From: a virus
DNA: 64,000 bases
Direction: 5' to 3' (one strand)
Virus record (IMG/VR): IMGVR_UViG_3300023199_000021
Coordinates: 62,001-126,000 of that record
A program made the translations under genes and the position numbers. Below are positions 7,986 to 18,660 of the stretch, piece after piece (position 1 is the first letter of the stretch; the number at the start of each line of letters is the position of its first letter). The notes below the pieces were generated by a model that did not search any database, had not been told where the DNA came from, and worked only from the letters and a program-made list of their open reading frames with translations.

Positions 7986-10900
7986 ATGGCATTCAATATC
8001 AATGCACAAGTGGTACTAAGCGGTCCTAAGAATCTGCAAAAGGTAAGAAGTTCTATTCAGAACCAATTATCTAATGTTTCTGTACCAGTTAAGATTCAGA
8101 TTTCCAAGAATGCAGCCTCACAACTTGGTACTTTCAACAAGCAATTTACTGCCCTTAATGCAAACTTGATAAAAGTAGGCGGTAGTGCAAAGAAAGCTAC
8201 CGCCTCTCTAAGTGCTTTGGGAAATGCCGCATCTAAGATCAACAACGTAAGCTCAAAGCTGAGCGGTGCGAGTAAGCAGGTCAATACTAATCTGGCCCAA
8301 ACTCAAAAGCAAGTAAAGGCTACCGCTGGTGAGATTGAAGCATTCGGTAAGGATGCTGCTTTGGCTATTCGTAGATTTTCTGCGTTTACCATCGCTACCG
8401 GTGCGATCTTTGGTTTCGTAAGAGCAGTTCAAAATGCTACAAGCGAAGCTATTAAGTTCGAAAGAGAATTAGCACGTATTGTTCAGGTTACAGGTGCTAC
8501 AGGTCGAGAATTGCAAGGTCTACAAAAGACCGTTGATGTATTATCTGTAGGTCTTGGTTTGGATGCTAACCGTTTGCTTGAAGTATCTCGTATCTTTGCT
8601 CAAACCGGTCAATCTGTTGATCAAGTTCGTAAGTCTCTTTCTGCTGTAGCTAGGGCGTCTCTTGCTCCTACTTTTGGTGATATCAAAAAGACTACCGAGG
8701 GTGTTATTGCTGCGTTGAACCAGTTTAACTTGTCTGCCGATAGAGCAGAGAGTGTTCTTGGTTCTTTGAACGCTGTATCTAAAAGCTTCGCTGTTGAAGC
8801 GGACGACTTGATTTCTGTTATCCGTCGTGCTGGTGGTGTGTTCGCTGCGTCCACAAAACAGCTAGGGGCACCGGAAGAACGTCTACGTGAATTGATTGGT
8901 ATCTTCACCGCTGTTCGTTCTACCACTCGTGAAACAGCCGATACCATTGCTACTGGTCTTCGTACTATCTTCACTCGTATTCAAAGACCTCGAACAGTTA
9001 AGTTCCTAGAACAGTTCGGCATTCAATTACGTGCTACTGCTCAGGACGCTAAAGACTTAGGTATTGCCCAAGGTGAGTTCGTTGGTATCTTTGAAGCCTT
9101 CCGCCGTATCTCTCAAGAGATTGACTCACTTGATACTTTATCCCTTGCTAAAGTAGTTGAAGAACTTGGTGGTATTCGTCAGGTAGGTAAGTTGCTGCCT
9201 GCGTTGCGTGAATTTGAAAAAGCAGAACGTGCTAGAGGCGTGGCTCTTGCTGGCACTGAGAGTATCAGTAAGGACGTTGCTATTGCTACGCAAACACTTC
9301 AAGTTCAAATAGAGCAATTGAGAGAGCGATTCCAAAAGTTCGTTCGTGATGTTTCTCAATCTGCTACTTTCCAAAATCTAGTCAAGTTCGCATTAAGTAC
9401 TGCTAATGCCTTCATTACTTTGGCAGACGCTCTACGTCCAGCCTTGCCTCTGTTGACAGCTATTGCTGGTGTTAAACTAACTAGTGCCGCATTTGATTTT
9501 GCCAGAGGTTTCATTGGTGGTGTTAGAAAAGGTGGTGGTGCAGGTGGTGTTGGTGGAGCATTAGGTTCTGTAGTAATTGGTGGTGGCGGTGGCGGTAGTG
9601 CTGCTGCGGCTGCTACACAAAAGCAAACACAAAGTACAGTAGCATCTAATACTCAGGCCGTATCTGCAAATACTACAGCCGTTAATACATTGAACGGTAC
9701 TGTCAAGCTATTAAATACTACAGCAAACAATCTTGTTGCCCAAGGTAAAGCTGTGGCTGCATCTGCTGGCAATCTTGTATCTTCTCTTGCTAAGCTACCA
9801 ATCACACTAAAGACAGCATTGGCTGGATTGGGTGGTTCTGGTGCTATTAGATTCAGACGTGGCAAGGGAGGTAAGATTCCTAAATTTGCCAAAGGTGGAT
9901 TTGTAAATGGTCCTTCTCACGCACAAGGCGGTGTAGTTGCCGAACTCGAGGGTGGTGAGTTCGTAGTACCGAAAGATCGAGCTAAGAAGTTTGCCGCTGG
10001 TGGTATTGTTAAGCAATCACAAGTAGGTATCGTTTCCGCTGAATTCATTGATCCGATCAAAAAATTCCCCACTGTTTCTACTACTTTGGCACAGGTTTTA
10101 AAATCTGGTCGTGTCAAGGGCGGTGGGCAATCATTAAATGATGCTGCGGCTGATGTGTATAAGTCTGCAAAGGTTGCACTAACTCCTCGTGGAGTGCCAA
10201 TGTCGGATATCAAACAAGCGTTGGGCACAAGCAAAACAGCATTTAAGTTTGATGGTATAATTGAAGGTGTAGGTAAAGACGAAGAAAAGATGTTTAGCAA
10301 AGCCTTTAACAATGGTGTTGAAGGAGCTTTACAGGGTGCCGGTAGTAAGATTGCTAACTTTGTTGGTACCCCCGTACCTAATTTTTCACAAGTGGGTGCT
10401 GATCAGGATTTCTATAAGAACTTCGACGCTGGCTTCAAAGGCCTACTATTTGAGAACGTATTGAGTGCTTTGGGTGGGCAACCACTTCTTGCAAAAAATA
10501 AGAACAGACCGTTTGACTTTGTTGATGGGTTATCAGAAGCGGTTAGAAAACCATACAGCAAGACTGTATCTCAAGGTATTCAATATGTAGATGCTAAGGT
10601 TACTGCACAGTCAGCTAACCCTAAAGAATTACCAAAGAAAATTGTAAACCAAATCGCGGAAGATGCGTTAGCTAGACTACCCGCTGTAGTTGCTGCCAAG
10701 AAAGCTCAAGGTGCAATTAAGAAGGCAACCGGTGGTCCTATTGTTGATTCTGAAAACAGAATGGCAGATGTTGCTATCTCTGACGGAGAACTTATTGTTC
10801 CTCCTAGCGAAGCCAAAAGAAACTTGGGATTGTTACAGAGAGCAAATCGTGGTTTCTTTGTTGGTGATCTAGTTAACAAACTTCCTAATTCCTATATTGC

Positions 10901-13900
10901 AAAGGGACCGGGAACCGGTACGTCCGACAGTATTAAGACAGAACTACCACAGGGTACGTTTGTTGTTAATGCAAAAGATACTGAAAGAATATCTAACCAA
11001 ACAGGCTTTGCGGCTGGTGGTCGCGTATCTAAGTTTGGTATAGGTGGTTCTGTTAAGAAAAGAGTACCACTTCAAGGTGGAGGTATCTTAGGTGCGTTGG
11101 GCAGTGGCAAAGGTGCTACCGGAATTCTACAAACTGTAGCCAATGTGTCTCTAGTAGGTGGTGTTATTTCCAGTCTTGATTTTAGTTCCTTTGAAGGACT
11201 AATCAACGGTGTGCTTGCCGCTGCAATTCCTCTTTCTCTACTATCTCAAAACGCCAAGAATGCAGGTGAAAGTCTTGAAGAAGCTGCCGCTAAAGGTGCC
11301 GATGCTGTTAATGATCTAGGTGCTGCTGCTGAGCAAACCGCACAAAGACAAAGAAGTGCTAACTTCGGTCGTGATGATGTAGAAGCGAGACTACGTGCCG
11401 CTAGAATTCGTGAAGCCAACGGTGGTGTCGGTGTCCTTGAGTCTGATCTTGTACAAAGACAAGCAGCTAGAGATCGTCGTGCTGCACAACTAAGAAGAAT
11501 CAGGGCACAACGTCGTACAGGTGGTGTGGTAGAAAGTGACCTAGTAGGTTTGGATGAACTTGATCGTGATCAAAGAGCAGCCAGAAGAAGAAGTCGCCGT
11601 AGAAGGCTAGGTAGAGGTAGCGTAACCAATAGGCTTGCTGCCGCTAGAGGTCGTACAGGTTTGGGTGGAGCCAGAGTCGGTCGTTTAAGTCGAGTTGGTT
11701 CTAGACTTGTCGGTGTTCGTGGCCTTGGTGGTTTTTCTAAGTTGGCACCTGTTTTGAATAAGTTAGGCCCTGCTCTTGCAAAAGTTGGTCGTGGGGCATT
11801 AAGCGGTCCCGGTGGTATTGCTGCTGCTGCATTGGCACTTGCTGTTAATCCTATTACTGATGCTATTGCTAAAGGCTTTGTAGGTGCTGCTAAAGACATT
11901 AATGGAACACGAGGTTTTACTGCGGGTCAAGGTGGTCAAACTACAGCACAAACTATTGGTGGTATCAAAGGTGGTGTCGGTGGTGCATTAGGTGGTGCTG
12001 CAATTGGTGGTGTTATTGGTAGTGTTATTCCCGGTATTGGTACTGCTATTGGTGCTGCTGTTGGTGCTTTGATTGGTGGTGTAACAGGTACTCTTACAGG
12101 TGTATTCACAGCGTTCAAAGAACAAGCTAAGTTTGAAGAACTAGAAAAGCTACAAAAGTCAAGCAAGACATTGAACGATGCATTTGACAAGCTTTCCGGT
12201 GAAGGAATCAAAAATGTAAATACACTTGAGCAAGTTGCTGAGGCTAGTAGTGATCTAACCAGACAGATTGTAAGTAGTGCTTCTGCTTTTCAAAACATCG
12301 CAGACAATTCTGGAAGAAACTTCTTCGGAGACAATCTTTTCGGTCAAACCGTTGACGGTCTAAGTAAGCTAAGCCAAGTAATTGGAACTGGAACCACGCT
12401 GGTTGAAAAGGGCTTTATTGCTTTAGATAGTGTTCTAGCTGCTGGTGGTGCAACCGCAGTCGGTGCCCTTGTTCCTATCATCGGCCCTCTGATTGGTGCT
12501 GGTATCGGAGCTATTTTTGATGCTATCAATCCCGACATTCAAGCAAATGCTCAAAGAAGACTAAATCAAAGAATTGGTATCTCTAACACTGTAGGTACAG
12601 CCAGAGGGTTTAGTGTTTCTCTAGAAGCTATTCCTCAAGAGGTATTTGATAAGGCCGATGAAAACTTCAATAGGCTAGGCCAAACAATTCTAGATTCTAT
12701 TCCTTTGGATAATTTGACTGGTATTGTGGCACTTGGCCCAGATGCAACCTTTGACGAATTGACTACCGCACTAGAATCAGCGGGAGATAATAGCGAAACA
12801 TTTAGAAAACAACTGGAAGCATATAAGTCTCTACAAGGTGTTCAAATTACTAAAGAGGCCAAACAACTTATTGCTGCATTCGATGCTTTAAGTCAAGGCA
12901 ATCAAAAATTACAACAAAGCTTTGCTATTGGTACTGCTTCTGCTAGTAAATTCCTATCTACTTTCCAAGAAACAGGTAGTCTATTAGAAGCTAATGCTGC
13001 CGGTGGAGAAGCGTTCATTAAGAGCCTTCAAGCTAGAACTAGTGCCGCTGGTCAAAGACTTGACTTCAATGTTAACGATTTGTTTTCTGGTGGTTTTGAA
13101 GAACTAGCACAAACAGTAACAGACGCAGGCAATGGTAATCAGGAAGCCGCAGCTAAGATCGCACAGTTGGCCGCTGCTACCGATCAGAGTGCAGATGCTA
13201 TTACTACAACAGTAAGCAAGTATGCCGCATTCACCCAAGCTAATAGAGAACAAGCTACTGCTCAAGCGGTTGCTATTGCAAAACAAAGAATCATAAACGA
13301 TCTACTGAAAGCCTCAGCTCAAGGACTTGATGCCTTGGCCGCTGCCTTGCAAGGTCTAGTTTCAGCTACACAAAATGCCGTATCTGATTTCTCTATCTCA
13401 TTAAGCAATATTGAGGCAGAAGTATCCAGAGTTCTATCTACAGAGCAATCAGTACAAGCCAACCAAAGAGCCAATGTATTTACCAACGGTGGTGCTGGAA
13501 GATCACTTGGAGAATTGACAGCCGGTGTTGAAAGAGTACGATCTGGACTAGGTGGTGACGCTTCTGCGTTTGCTGACCTACCAAGTACTGTACAATTGGG
13601 CCAAGCATTACCGAAGGCTTTGAAAGACACAATCGACGAGCTAGAAAGATCGGGCGAACGAATTGACCTAAATACTTTCCAAGATAGGTTGATTACTAAG
13701 ATTCCCGATTTCAATCAGCTTTCTAAAGTAGTACAAACACAACTATTAAACAACATTGAAGCTGCGTTTAGTGGTGCTAGACAAGGTGCGGACTTAGGTG
13801 CCGAAGGTATCAGTAAGCTTCTGGAAGAAGTTGGAAACCTAGATCAGTTCGTAGAACTAAGTGGTCAGGCTGCTTCTGCATTAGAAGAAGTAACCGCACA

Positions 13901-16900
13901 ACTTAACTCCTTCAATTCTGCTGTACTTCAAGCTGTTAATCTACAGATTCAAGCCACCCGTCAAAGAGTAGATGCTGAACTTAGCATCCTAGAAAAGAGA
14001 GAGGCTGCTACTGATAGATTCGCTAAGTTTGAAGCAAGAAGCACAGCCGAACTTGCTAGAGCTAGACAAAGCTTGAACCGTGAGATCACTACTCTGCTTG
14101 ACGCAGGTGGTGCTGGTAGTACAAGTGTACAAACTGTTGATGCAGCGGGCAATCCTGTTACTACTAATCTTGCTACCGTTGGTGGTGGAGATTTGTTGTC
14201 TAGGAGAGAAGGTCTTGAAGATATTAGAAGCCAGCTATTACAGGCCATTAGTGAAAGAACTGGTGTTGATCCTACAGATACAGCCGCTCTTGCTTCTCTT
14301 GATCTTCCTGAGATTGATCAACTACAAACAGAGTTGGCTAATGTTACTTCTGCTTTGGAAGGAACTAAGAAGTCAATTGATGTATTGGCAAACGATACAA
14401 GAATTCTTACTGCCGTTGAGAATAAACTAACTTCAATTCAAGAGTCTCGTCTAACCGGTAGACAACGAGTTACCGCAGCATTGAGTCAATTGGCTAATGC
14501 TAGAACTCCAGAAGAACGAGCTAGAATCGTTAGTGAGATTCAACGTCCGGTATTGGCTGCACGTAAAGTAAACCAAGGTCAAGGTCTTAACCTACAAGAG
14601 TTTGCATCATTTGCTCAGTCTCTTGACGAGGGTGTTAATGGTGTGGCTGGAGAACTGTTGCGTAGAGGTAATCCCGGCATCAGCGAAGAAGACCTAGCTA
14701 GACTGGTAGATCAAAGTCGTGCTAACTTGCAAACCGGTTTCTTGAGAAACGTAGCACCTAACGCTGTTGGTCGCGGACTTGGTTTCGATAACTTTGCTGC
14801 TGATGTTATTTTCAATCCTCAAGGTGCTTCAACCGAGGCCGCTGGCCAAACCCCAGAAGAAAAGAGACTTCTAACTATTAAGGATCAAATCCTTAAAGTA
14901 CAAGAAGATTTGATTAGAGGTACAGCAGATCAAAATGCTAAGTCCATTGCCGATCAACAGGCTATCCTAAGAGATCAGTTAAGCAAGACTAAGAGTAGTC
15001 TAGACGCTGCTGCCGAAGCATTCAAGAGACTAAGAGAAGAACAAGAAGAACTTGTGGTAATCTCTCAGGCTCGTGCTGCCCAATTGAAACAATCTCAAGC
15101 TGCCGCTGAATCCAGAGAGGCAGAACAGGCTTTGAGTAAAATCAATGAAGAAGTAGCTAATCTTCGTGAACAAGCCGCGAATCTAGACCCAGCAGACGTT
15201 TCCAGAAGACAACAAAATTTGGGTACTGCGTTAGGTCTTGCTACTGACTTTACAGCCCAGATTAGTAGAAACAAAGAAAATCCACTATTGGAATTTACTC
15301 AACAACTAGCGGGTTCAAGATTTGCACGTCCAGAAAATTCTTTCTTGCGTGACTCTGCATTTATTACCAGAGCGGTTGGTGCTGGCACTGGTGACAATAC
15401 AAACTTTAATGCATTATCTAGTGAGCAAATTGCTAACCAGAAAGTATTGTTTAGAGATTTGGCATCACAAATTTTGCCTGATGATCCTCTTGGTGCTGCT
15501 AATCTTGGTCAACAAATTGCAGATAGACTCGACGATATTAGAATCGGCCAAGACACTATAGCTCAAAACTCTGAAACAGGTCAGGTTGTTAAGGCTATCA
15601 TTGCAGAGAATATTATTCCTGCTTTGAGAACAGCACAAACCAATCTTGGCGATCCAGAACAAGTAAGACAACAACTTCAAGAAGTAAATGCTAAACTGGC
15701 AGAAGCAAATACTAGACAAACAGAGCTTCAAGAAAGAGCTACTGGTTCCAGAACAGAGGCAGCTTCGGCTACCGCAACAGCAGAACTATTAACTGCACTT
15801 AAAAGAACCTCTAAGGATTCTAATGCTAGATTGACAGATAGACAGTCAGCAGCGTTGGGTCTATTCCAAGGTGACGGTGCGAATGCTGCCGGTGCAATTC
15901 AAGAGCTAACTGGTTTCCAAGTAACAGCTAACGAAACCGCACAGATTTTGGAAACTCTGAAAGAAAAAGGTAACGCATTCCAGCAAAGTCTGGATGCTAT
16001 GACTCAATCAACAGAGCAAAATACAACGGCCCAACAACAGCAACAGCAACAGGTTCAAAGAGATACTACTCCTGTTACTTCATCAACTCCTACCACTGTT
16101 CCAACAGCACCAGACACAACAATCAGATCAACACCTGATCCTGCGATTGTTGCCGGTGTCGCCGCAATGGTAGGTAGAGCCACTGGCCCAATAGCAAGAC
16201 CTGCTTCCGACCCTGCTCCCGATTCAGATGCAGCATTGTTAGGTGCTAGTGTATTAACTCCTAGACAACAAAGGCAACAAGCAATACAACAACAACGCGA
16301 GGCTAAAAGACAACAGTTTGAAGAACAACGTAACGCAAGACGTGAGGCTTTTGAAGCACCACGTAGGGAAAGACGTGAGATTGGTCAATTCCAATCCTTA
16401 CAGTCTACAGTTGGAAGTCAACAGTCTGTTGAACAACTGATTGCTAAAGCGTCTGCTGGAGTGGAACAGCTAAGAACTAGTGGTGATACACCTGCTCAAG
16501 ATCGTGCAATTGCTAATCTTCAAAGACTAGAACAACGTCGCGATTCTTTGGGAAGACGTAGAACAGCATTAGAGAACAACCTAGCTACTGCTACAGCCAG
16601 CAATCCTCAAAGTGCTGCTGGTCAAGCATTGTTTGGTTCTGTGCGTCAACGTACTGCCCAAGAACAACTGGCCTTTGTTAACAGATTTGAAGGACAAGAA
16701 AGACAGCAGGTTGCTCAAAGACTACTTCAAGGTCAAAACAATCAACTGACTGGTCGAGAAAGACAACGAGTATTGAGTATTGCAGAAAATGGACTTACAA
16801 GAGTAGAAGCCGTTCGACAAGGTTTGGATAATACATTTAATACCTTTGCTGAAACACTACAGAATAATCCATTCGTTGCTGGTGTACAACAAGCAGCAGA

Positions 16901-17120
16901 TAAACTTGCTGCCTTGCCTCAACTACAAGTTGCTTTGGATGCCAATGTTGGTCAAGTAGAAGTAGTGCTGAATGGGGCGAGCTTGCTATCTTCATTCGGT
17001 GAAAAGGTTAAAGGAGAAATCCTACAAGCGGTATCTGAAAAGATTGCTGCTTTGATACCTAACCCTGATGGTTCTACAAACCAACCATCATTGTCAAGCC
17101 AAGGTAGACCTAGACAATAA
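7986..17120 (+). CDS. Tail tape measure protein
   Basis: A 3044-residue protein, the longest in the window. It would run inside the tail tube, set tail length and help DNA delivery. An N-terminal helical third (ALAIRRFSAFTIATGAIFGF, VLGSLNAVSKSF, TADTIATGLRTIFTRIQRP) is typical of siphovirus tape measures. Near residues 620-1010 three copies of a glycine turn motif occur: FAKGGFVNGPSHAQGGVVAE, ATGGPIVDSENRMADVAIS and a GPGTGTSDSI.TELPQGTFVV block. Hydrophobic Gly/Ala segments (around DNA 11.8-12.1 kb and 12.4-12.5 kb) could enter a membrane. The C-terminal half is Gln/Arg-rich coiled coil with a Gln run and a Thr/Pro linker near 16.0-16.2 kb. The length predicts a long tail. Confidence 0.93.
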   Translation: MAFNINAQVVLSGPKNLQKVRSSIQNQLSNVSVPVKIQISKNAASQLGTFNKQFTALNANLIKVGGSAKKATASLSALGNAASKINNVSSKLSGASKQVNTNLAQTQKQVKATAGEIEAFGKDAALAIRRFSAFTIATGAIFGFVRAVQNATSEAIKFERELARIVQVTGATGRELQGLQKTVDVLSVGLGLDANRLLEVSRIFAQTGQSVDQVRKSLSAVARASLAPTFGDIKKTTEGVIAALNQFNLSADRAESVLGSLNAVSKSFAVEADDLISVIRRAGGVFAASTKQLGAPEERLRELIGIFTAVRSTTRETADTIATGLRTIFTRIQRPRTVKFLEQFGIQLRATAQDAKDLGIAQGEFVGIFEAFRRISQEIDSLDTLSLAKVVEELGGIRQVGKLLPALREFEKAERARGVALAGTESISKDVAIATQTLQVQIEQLRERFQKFVRDVSQSATFQNLVKFALSTANAFITLADALRPALPLLTAIAGVKLTSAAFDFARGFIGGVRKGGGAGGVGGALGSVVIGGGGGGSAAAAATQKQTQSTVASNTQAVSANTTAVNTLNGTVKLLNTTANNLVAQGKAVAASAGNLVSSLAKLPITLKTALAGLGGSGAIRFRRGKGGKIPKFAKGGFVNGPSHAQGGVVAELEGGEFVVPKDRAKKFAAGGIVKQSQVGIVSAEFIDPIKKFPTVSTTLAQVLKSGRVKGGGQSLNDAAADVYKSAKVALTPRGVPMSDIKQALGTSKTAFKFDGIIEGVGKDEEKMFSKAFNNGVEGALQGAGSKIANFVGTPVPNFSQVGADQDFYKNFDAGFKGLLFENVLSALGGQPLLAKNKNRPFDFVDGLSEAVRKPYSKTVSQGIQYVDAKVTAQSANPKELPKKIVNQIAEDALARLPAVVAAKKAQGAIKKATGGPIVDSENRMADVAISDGELIVPPSEAKRNLGLLQRANRGFFVGDLVNKLPNSYIAKGPGTGTSDSIKTELPQGTFVVNAKDTERISNQTGFAAGGRVSKFGIGGSVKKRVPLQGGGILGALGSGKGATGILQTVANVSLVGGVISSLDFSSFEGLINGVLAAAIPLSLLSQNAKNAGESLEEAAAKGADAVNDLGAAAEQTAQRQRSANFGRDDVEARLRAARIREANGGVGVLESDLVQRQAARDRRAAQLRRIRAQRRTGGVVESDLVGLDELDRDQRAARRRSRRRRLGRGSVTNRLAAARGRTGLGGARVGRLSRVGSRLVGVRGLGGFSKLAPVLNKLGPALAKVGRGALSGPGGIAAAALALAVNPITDAIAKGFVGAAKDINGTRGFTAGQGGQTTAQTIGGIKGGVGGALGGAAIGGVIGSVIPGIGTAIGAAVGALIGGVTGTLTGVFTAFKEQAKFEELEKLQKSSKTLNDAFDKLSGEGIKNVNTLEQVAEASSDLTRQIVSSASAFQNIADNSGRNFFGDNLFGQTVDGLSKLSQVIGTGTTLVEKGFIALDSVLAAGGATAVGALVPIIGPLIGAGIGAIFDAINPDIQANAQRRLNQRIGISNTVGTARGFSVSLEAIPQEVFDKADENFNRLGQTILDSIPLDNLTGIVALGPDATFDELTTALESAGDNSETFRKQLEAYKSLQGVQITKEAKQLIAAFDALSQGNQKLQQSFAIGTASASKFLSTFQETGSLLEANAAGGEAFIKSLQARTSAAGQRLDFNVNDLFSGGFEELAQTVTDAGNGNQEAAAKIAQLAAATDQSADAITTTVSKYAAFTQANREQATAQAVAIAKQRIINDLLKASAQGLDALAAALQGLVSATQNAVSDFSISLSNIEAEVSRVLSTEQSVQANQRANVFTNGGAGRSLGELTAGVERVRSGLGGDASAFADLPSTVQLGQALPKALKDTIDELERSGERIDLNTFQDRLITKIPDFNQLSKVVQTQLLNNIEAAFSGARQGADLGAEGISKLLEEVGNLDQFVELSGQAASALEEVTAQLNSFNSAVLQAVNLQIQATRQRVDAELSILEKREAATDRFAKFEARSTAELARARQSLNREITTLLDAGGAGSTSVQTVDAAGNPVTTNLATVGGGDLLSRREGLEDIRSQLLQAISERTGVDPTDTAALASLDLPEIDQLQTELANVTSALEGTKKSIDVLANDTRILTAVENKLTSIQESRLTGRQRVTAALSQLANARTPEERARIVSEIQRPVLAARKVNQGQGLNLQEFASFAQSLDEGVNGVAGELLRRGNPGISEEDLARLVDQSRANLQTGFLRNVAPNAVGRGLGFDNFAADVIFNPQGASTEAAGQTPEEKRLLTIKDQILKVQEDLIRGTADQNAKSIADQQAILRDQLSKTKSSLDAAAEAFKRLREEQEELVVISQARAAQLKQSQAAAESREAEQALSKINEEVANLREQAANLDPADVSRRQQNLGTALGLATDFTAQISRNKENPLLEFTQQLAGSRFARPENSFLRDSAFITRAVGAGTGDNTNFNALSSEQIANQKVLFRDLASQILPDDPLGAANLGQQIADRLDDIRIGQDTIAQNSETGQVVKAIIAENIIPALRTAQTNLGDPEQVRQQLQEVNAKLAEANTRQTELQERATGSRTEAASATATAELLTALKRTSKDSNARLTDRQSAALGLFQGDGANAAGAIQELTGFQVTANETAQILETLKEKGNAFQQSLDAMTQSTEQNTTAQQQQQQQVQRDTTPVTSSTPTTVPTAPDTTIRSTPDPAIVAGVAAMVGRATGPIARPASDPAPDSDAALLGASVLTPRQQRQQAIQQQREAKRQQFEEQRNARREAFEAPRRERREIGQFQSLQSTVGSQQSVEQLIAKASAGVEQLRTSGDTPAQDRAIANLQRLEQRRDSLGRRRTALENNLATATASNPQSAAGQALFGSVRQRTAQEQLAFVNRFEGQERQQVAQRLLQGQNNQLTGRERQRVLSIAENGLTRVEAVRQGLDNTFNTFAETLQNNPFVAGVQQAADKLAALPQLQVALDANVGQVEVVLNGASLLSSFGEKVKGEILQAVSEKIAALIPNPDGSTNQPSLSSQGRPRQ

Positions 17121-17132
17121 CAGGAACAAAAA

Positions 17133-18638
17133 ATGGCACTAGAAATTGTATTCAAGTATGGCGACTACGAATTTGAACCTCGTCCGCTGTTTACTATTAA
17201 TTCAGAACCTTTAAAGACTCCTGATGGTGTAGGCTATGGTATCATCCATAATATCACACTAGACGGAGACTTGATCACTACTGATAAGGAAGTCGAGTCT
17301 GGTCTTGCTGGCGTTTTTGATAAGGTAGGAATCCTCAAGGACGCCCTAGACCACGACGGACGACTACTTGTGGTTACTTGTGATAATACTCCCATTCTGA
17401 GCGGATACCCTACGATAGAAGGTTATTCTTTCAACAATGAAAGTGATAACTACACCCGTAGAGCGTCTTACAATATTGACTTTAGAATGCCTACTACAGT
17501 ACTAGGTACTGGTAGCGATGTATTCAATAGCTCAGTAATTCCTCCATATATTGAAAGTTGTAATGAGACTTGGGATGTTGAGTTTCAAGATGAAAGGATG
17601 CCTTTTGCTTGGAATGTTGGTCCTGATGTAGAAAGATTCGGCTATGTCGCTGCCGTTACCCATACAGTTGATGTAAAGGCTCGAATCGCCTACACTGGTG
17701 ATCGCACATCTAATACCCCTTGGCAAGATGCATTAGCCTATGCTACAGGTAAGCTTGGATTTGATAATGAGTTCGTGACATTGACCGGTGTACTAGGTTT
17801 GCCGGGAGCCGGATTCGATCAAATCGTTACTTTTAATCAGTATAGACAGGTATCGACAAACAAGACAGAAGGCTCTATTCAAGTAGTAGAAACCTTCCTT
17901 GTTACCCCTACCGGTGCAGCCACCAAAAGCCTTCCTAATGACGCCATTGAAACATTCGACATAAGTACGTCTCAGAATGACGGTGTAATCACTGTTAACA
18001 TTCAGGGTGAGATTCGAGGTCTTACATCTATCAGCTACAATAATGGTTTTGCTGTAGATTCCGACAAGTTTTCTGCCGCTTCGGGGTATTTTAAAGTAAT
18101 CAAAGACAGGCTCTACGATAGAGCAAAAAATGCCTACACTGGTATCATTGATAGTTGCTTCAATCGTAATCTAAACCCAACCGTTAGAAGTCGTACAGTA
18201 GGTATGAATCCTATTGAGGGAACTATCACTTACGACTACCAATATGACACAGCAACCAACGGTTGTATCACTGGTGACTGTATTATTTCCCAGAACATCA
18301 CTATTGATGATACTTTACAGACTGATGTTTTTGCTAGTCAGGTTGTGCTGGGTAGAGCAACTGGTCCTATCTTACAAGACATTGGTACTACCACAGCAAG
18401 AGTACGTACTGTAAATATCGAAATTGTAACCCTACCGCCAACGGGTTGTGGATCGGTAGCTGCCATTTATGAGCCTATACCTACAGAACAAGTACAGGAT
18501 TTCATTTCAACTATCTCAGGCGATTTGGCAGCAAGCTACAACCAAGTTTTTGTTTCTTCCAATACTCAAAACTGGAATTTTACAAACGGTAGATACACAA
18601 AAAACATAGGCTTCACATATAATACATGTAGTGGCTAA
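17133..18638 (+). CDS. Distal tail / base-of-tail structural protein
   Basis: A 501-residue beta-rich protein starting 12 bases after the tape measure stop. It opens with IVFKYGDYEFEPRPLFTI and continues with TPDG.GYG..HNITLDG, a pattern like proteins that cap the distal end of the tail tube. A middle region repeats the same beta theme (YQYDTATNGCITGDC). Cysteines near the C-terminus (GCGS, CSG end) may pair. The order tape measure, this gene, giant fibre protein is what one expects for a distal tail protein linking the tube to the host-recognition proteins. No enzyme motif is visible. Confidence 0.6.
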   Translation: MALEIVFKYGDYEFEPRPLFTINSEPLKTPDGVGYGIIHNITLDGDLITTDKEVESGLAGVFDKVGILKDALDHDGRLLVVTCDNTPILSGYPTIEGYSFNNESDNYTRRASYNIDFRMPTTVLGTGSDVFNSSVIPPYIESCNETWDVEFQDERMPFAWNVGPDVERFGYVAAVTHTVDVKARIAYTGDRTSNTPWQDALAYATGKLGFDNEFVTLTGVLGLPGAGFDQIVTFNQYRQVSTNKTEGSIQVVETFLVTPTGAATKSLPNDAIETFDISTSQNDGVITVNIQGEIRGLTSISYNNGFAVDSDKFSAASGYFKVIKDRLYDRAKNAYTGIIDSCFNRNLNPTVRSRTVGMNPIEGTITYDYQYDTATNGCITGDCIISQNITIDDTLQTDVFASQVVLGRATGPILQDIGTTTARVRTVNIEIVTLPPTGCGSVAAIYEPIPTEQVQDFISTISGDLAASYNQVFVSSNTQNWNFTNGRYTKNIGFTYNTCSG

Positions 18639-18660
18639 AAGGAAATTAAGGAAATAACTC

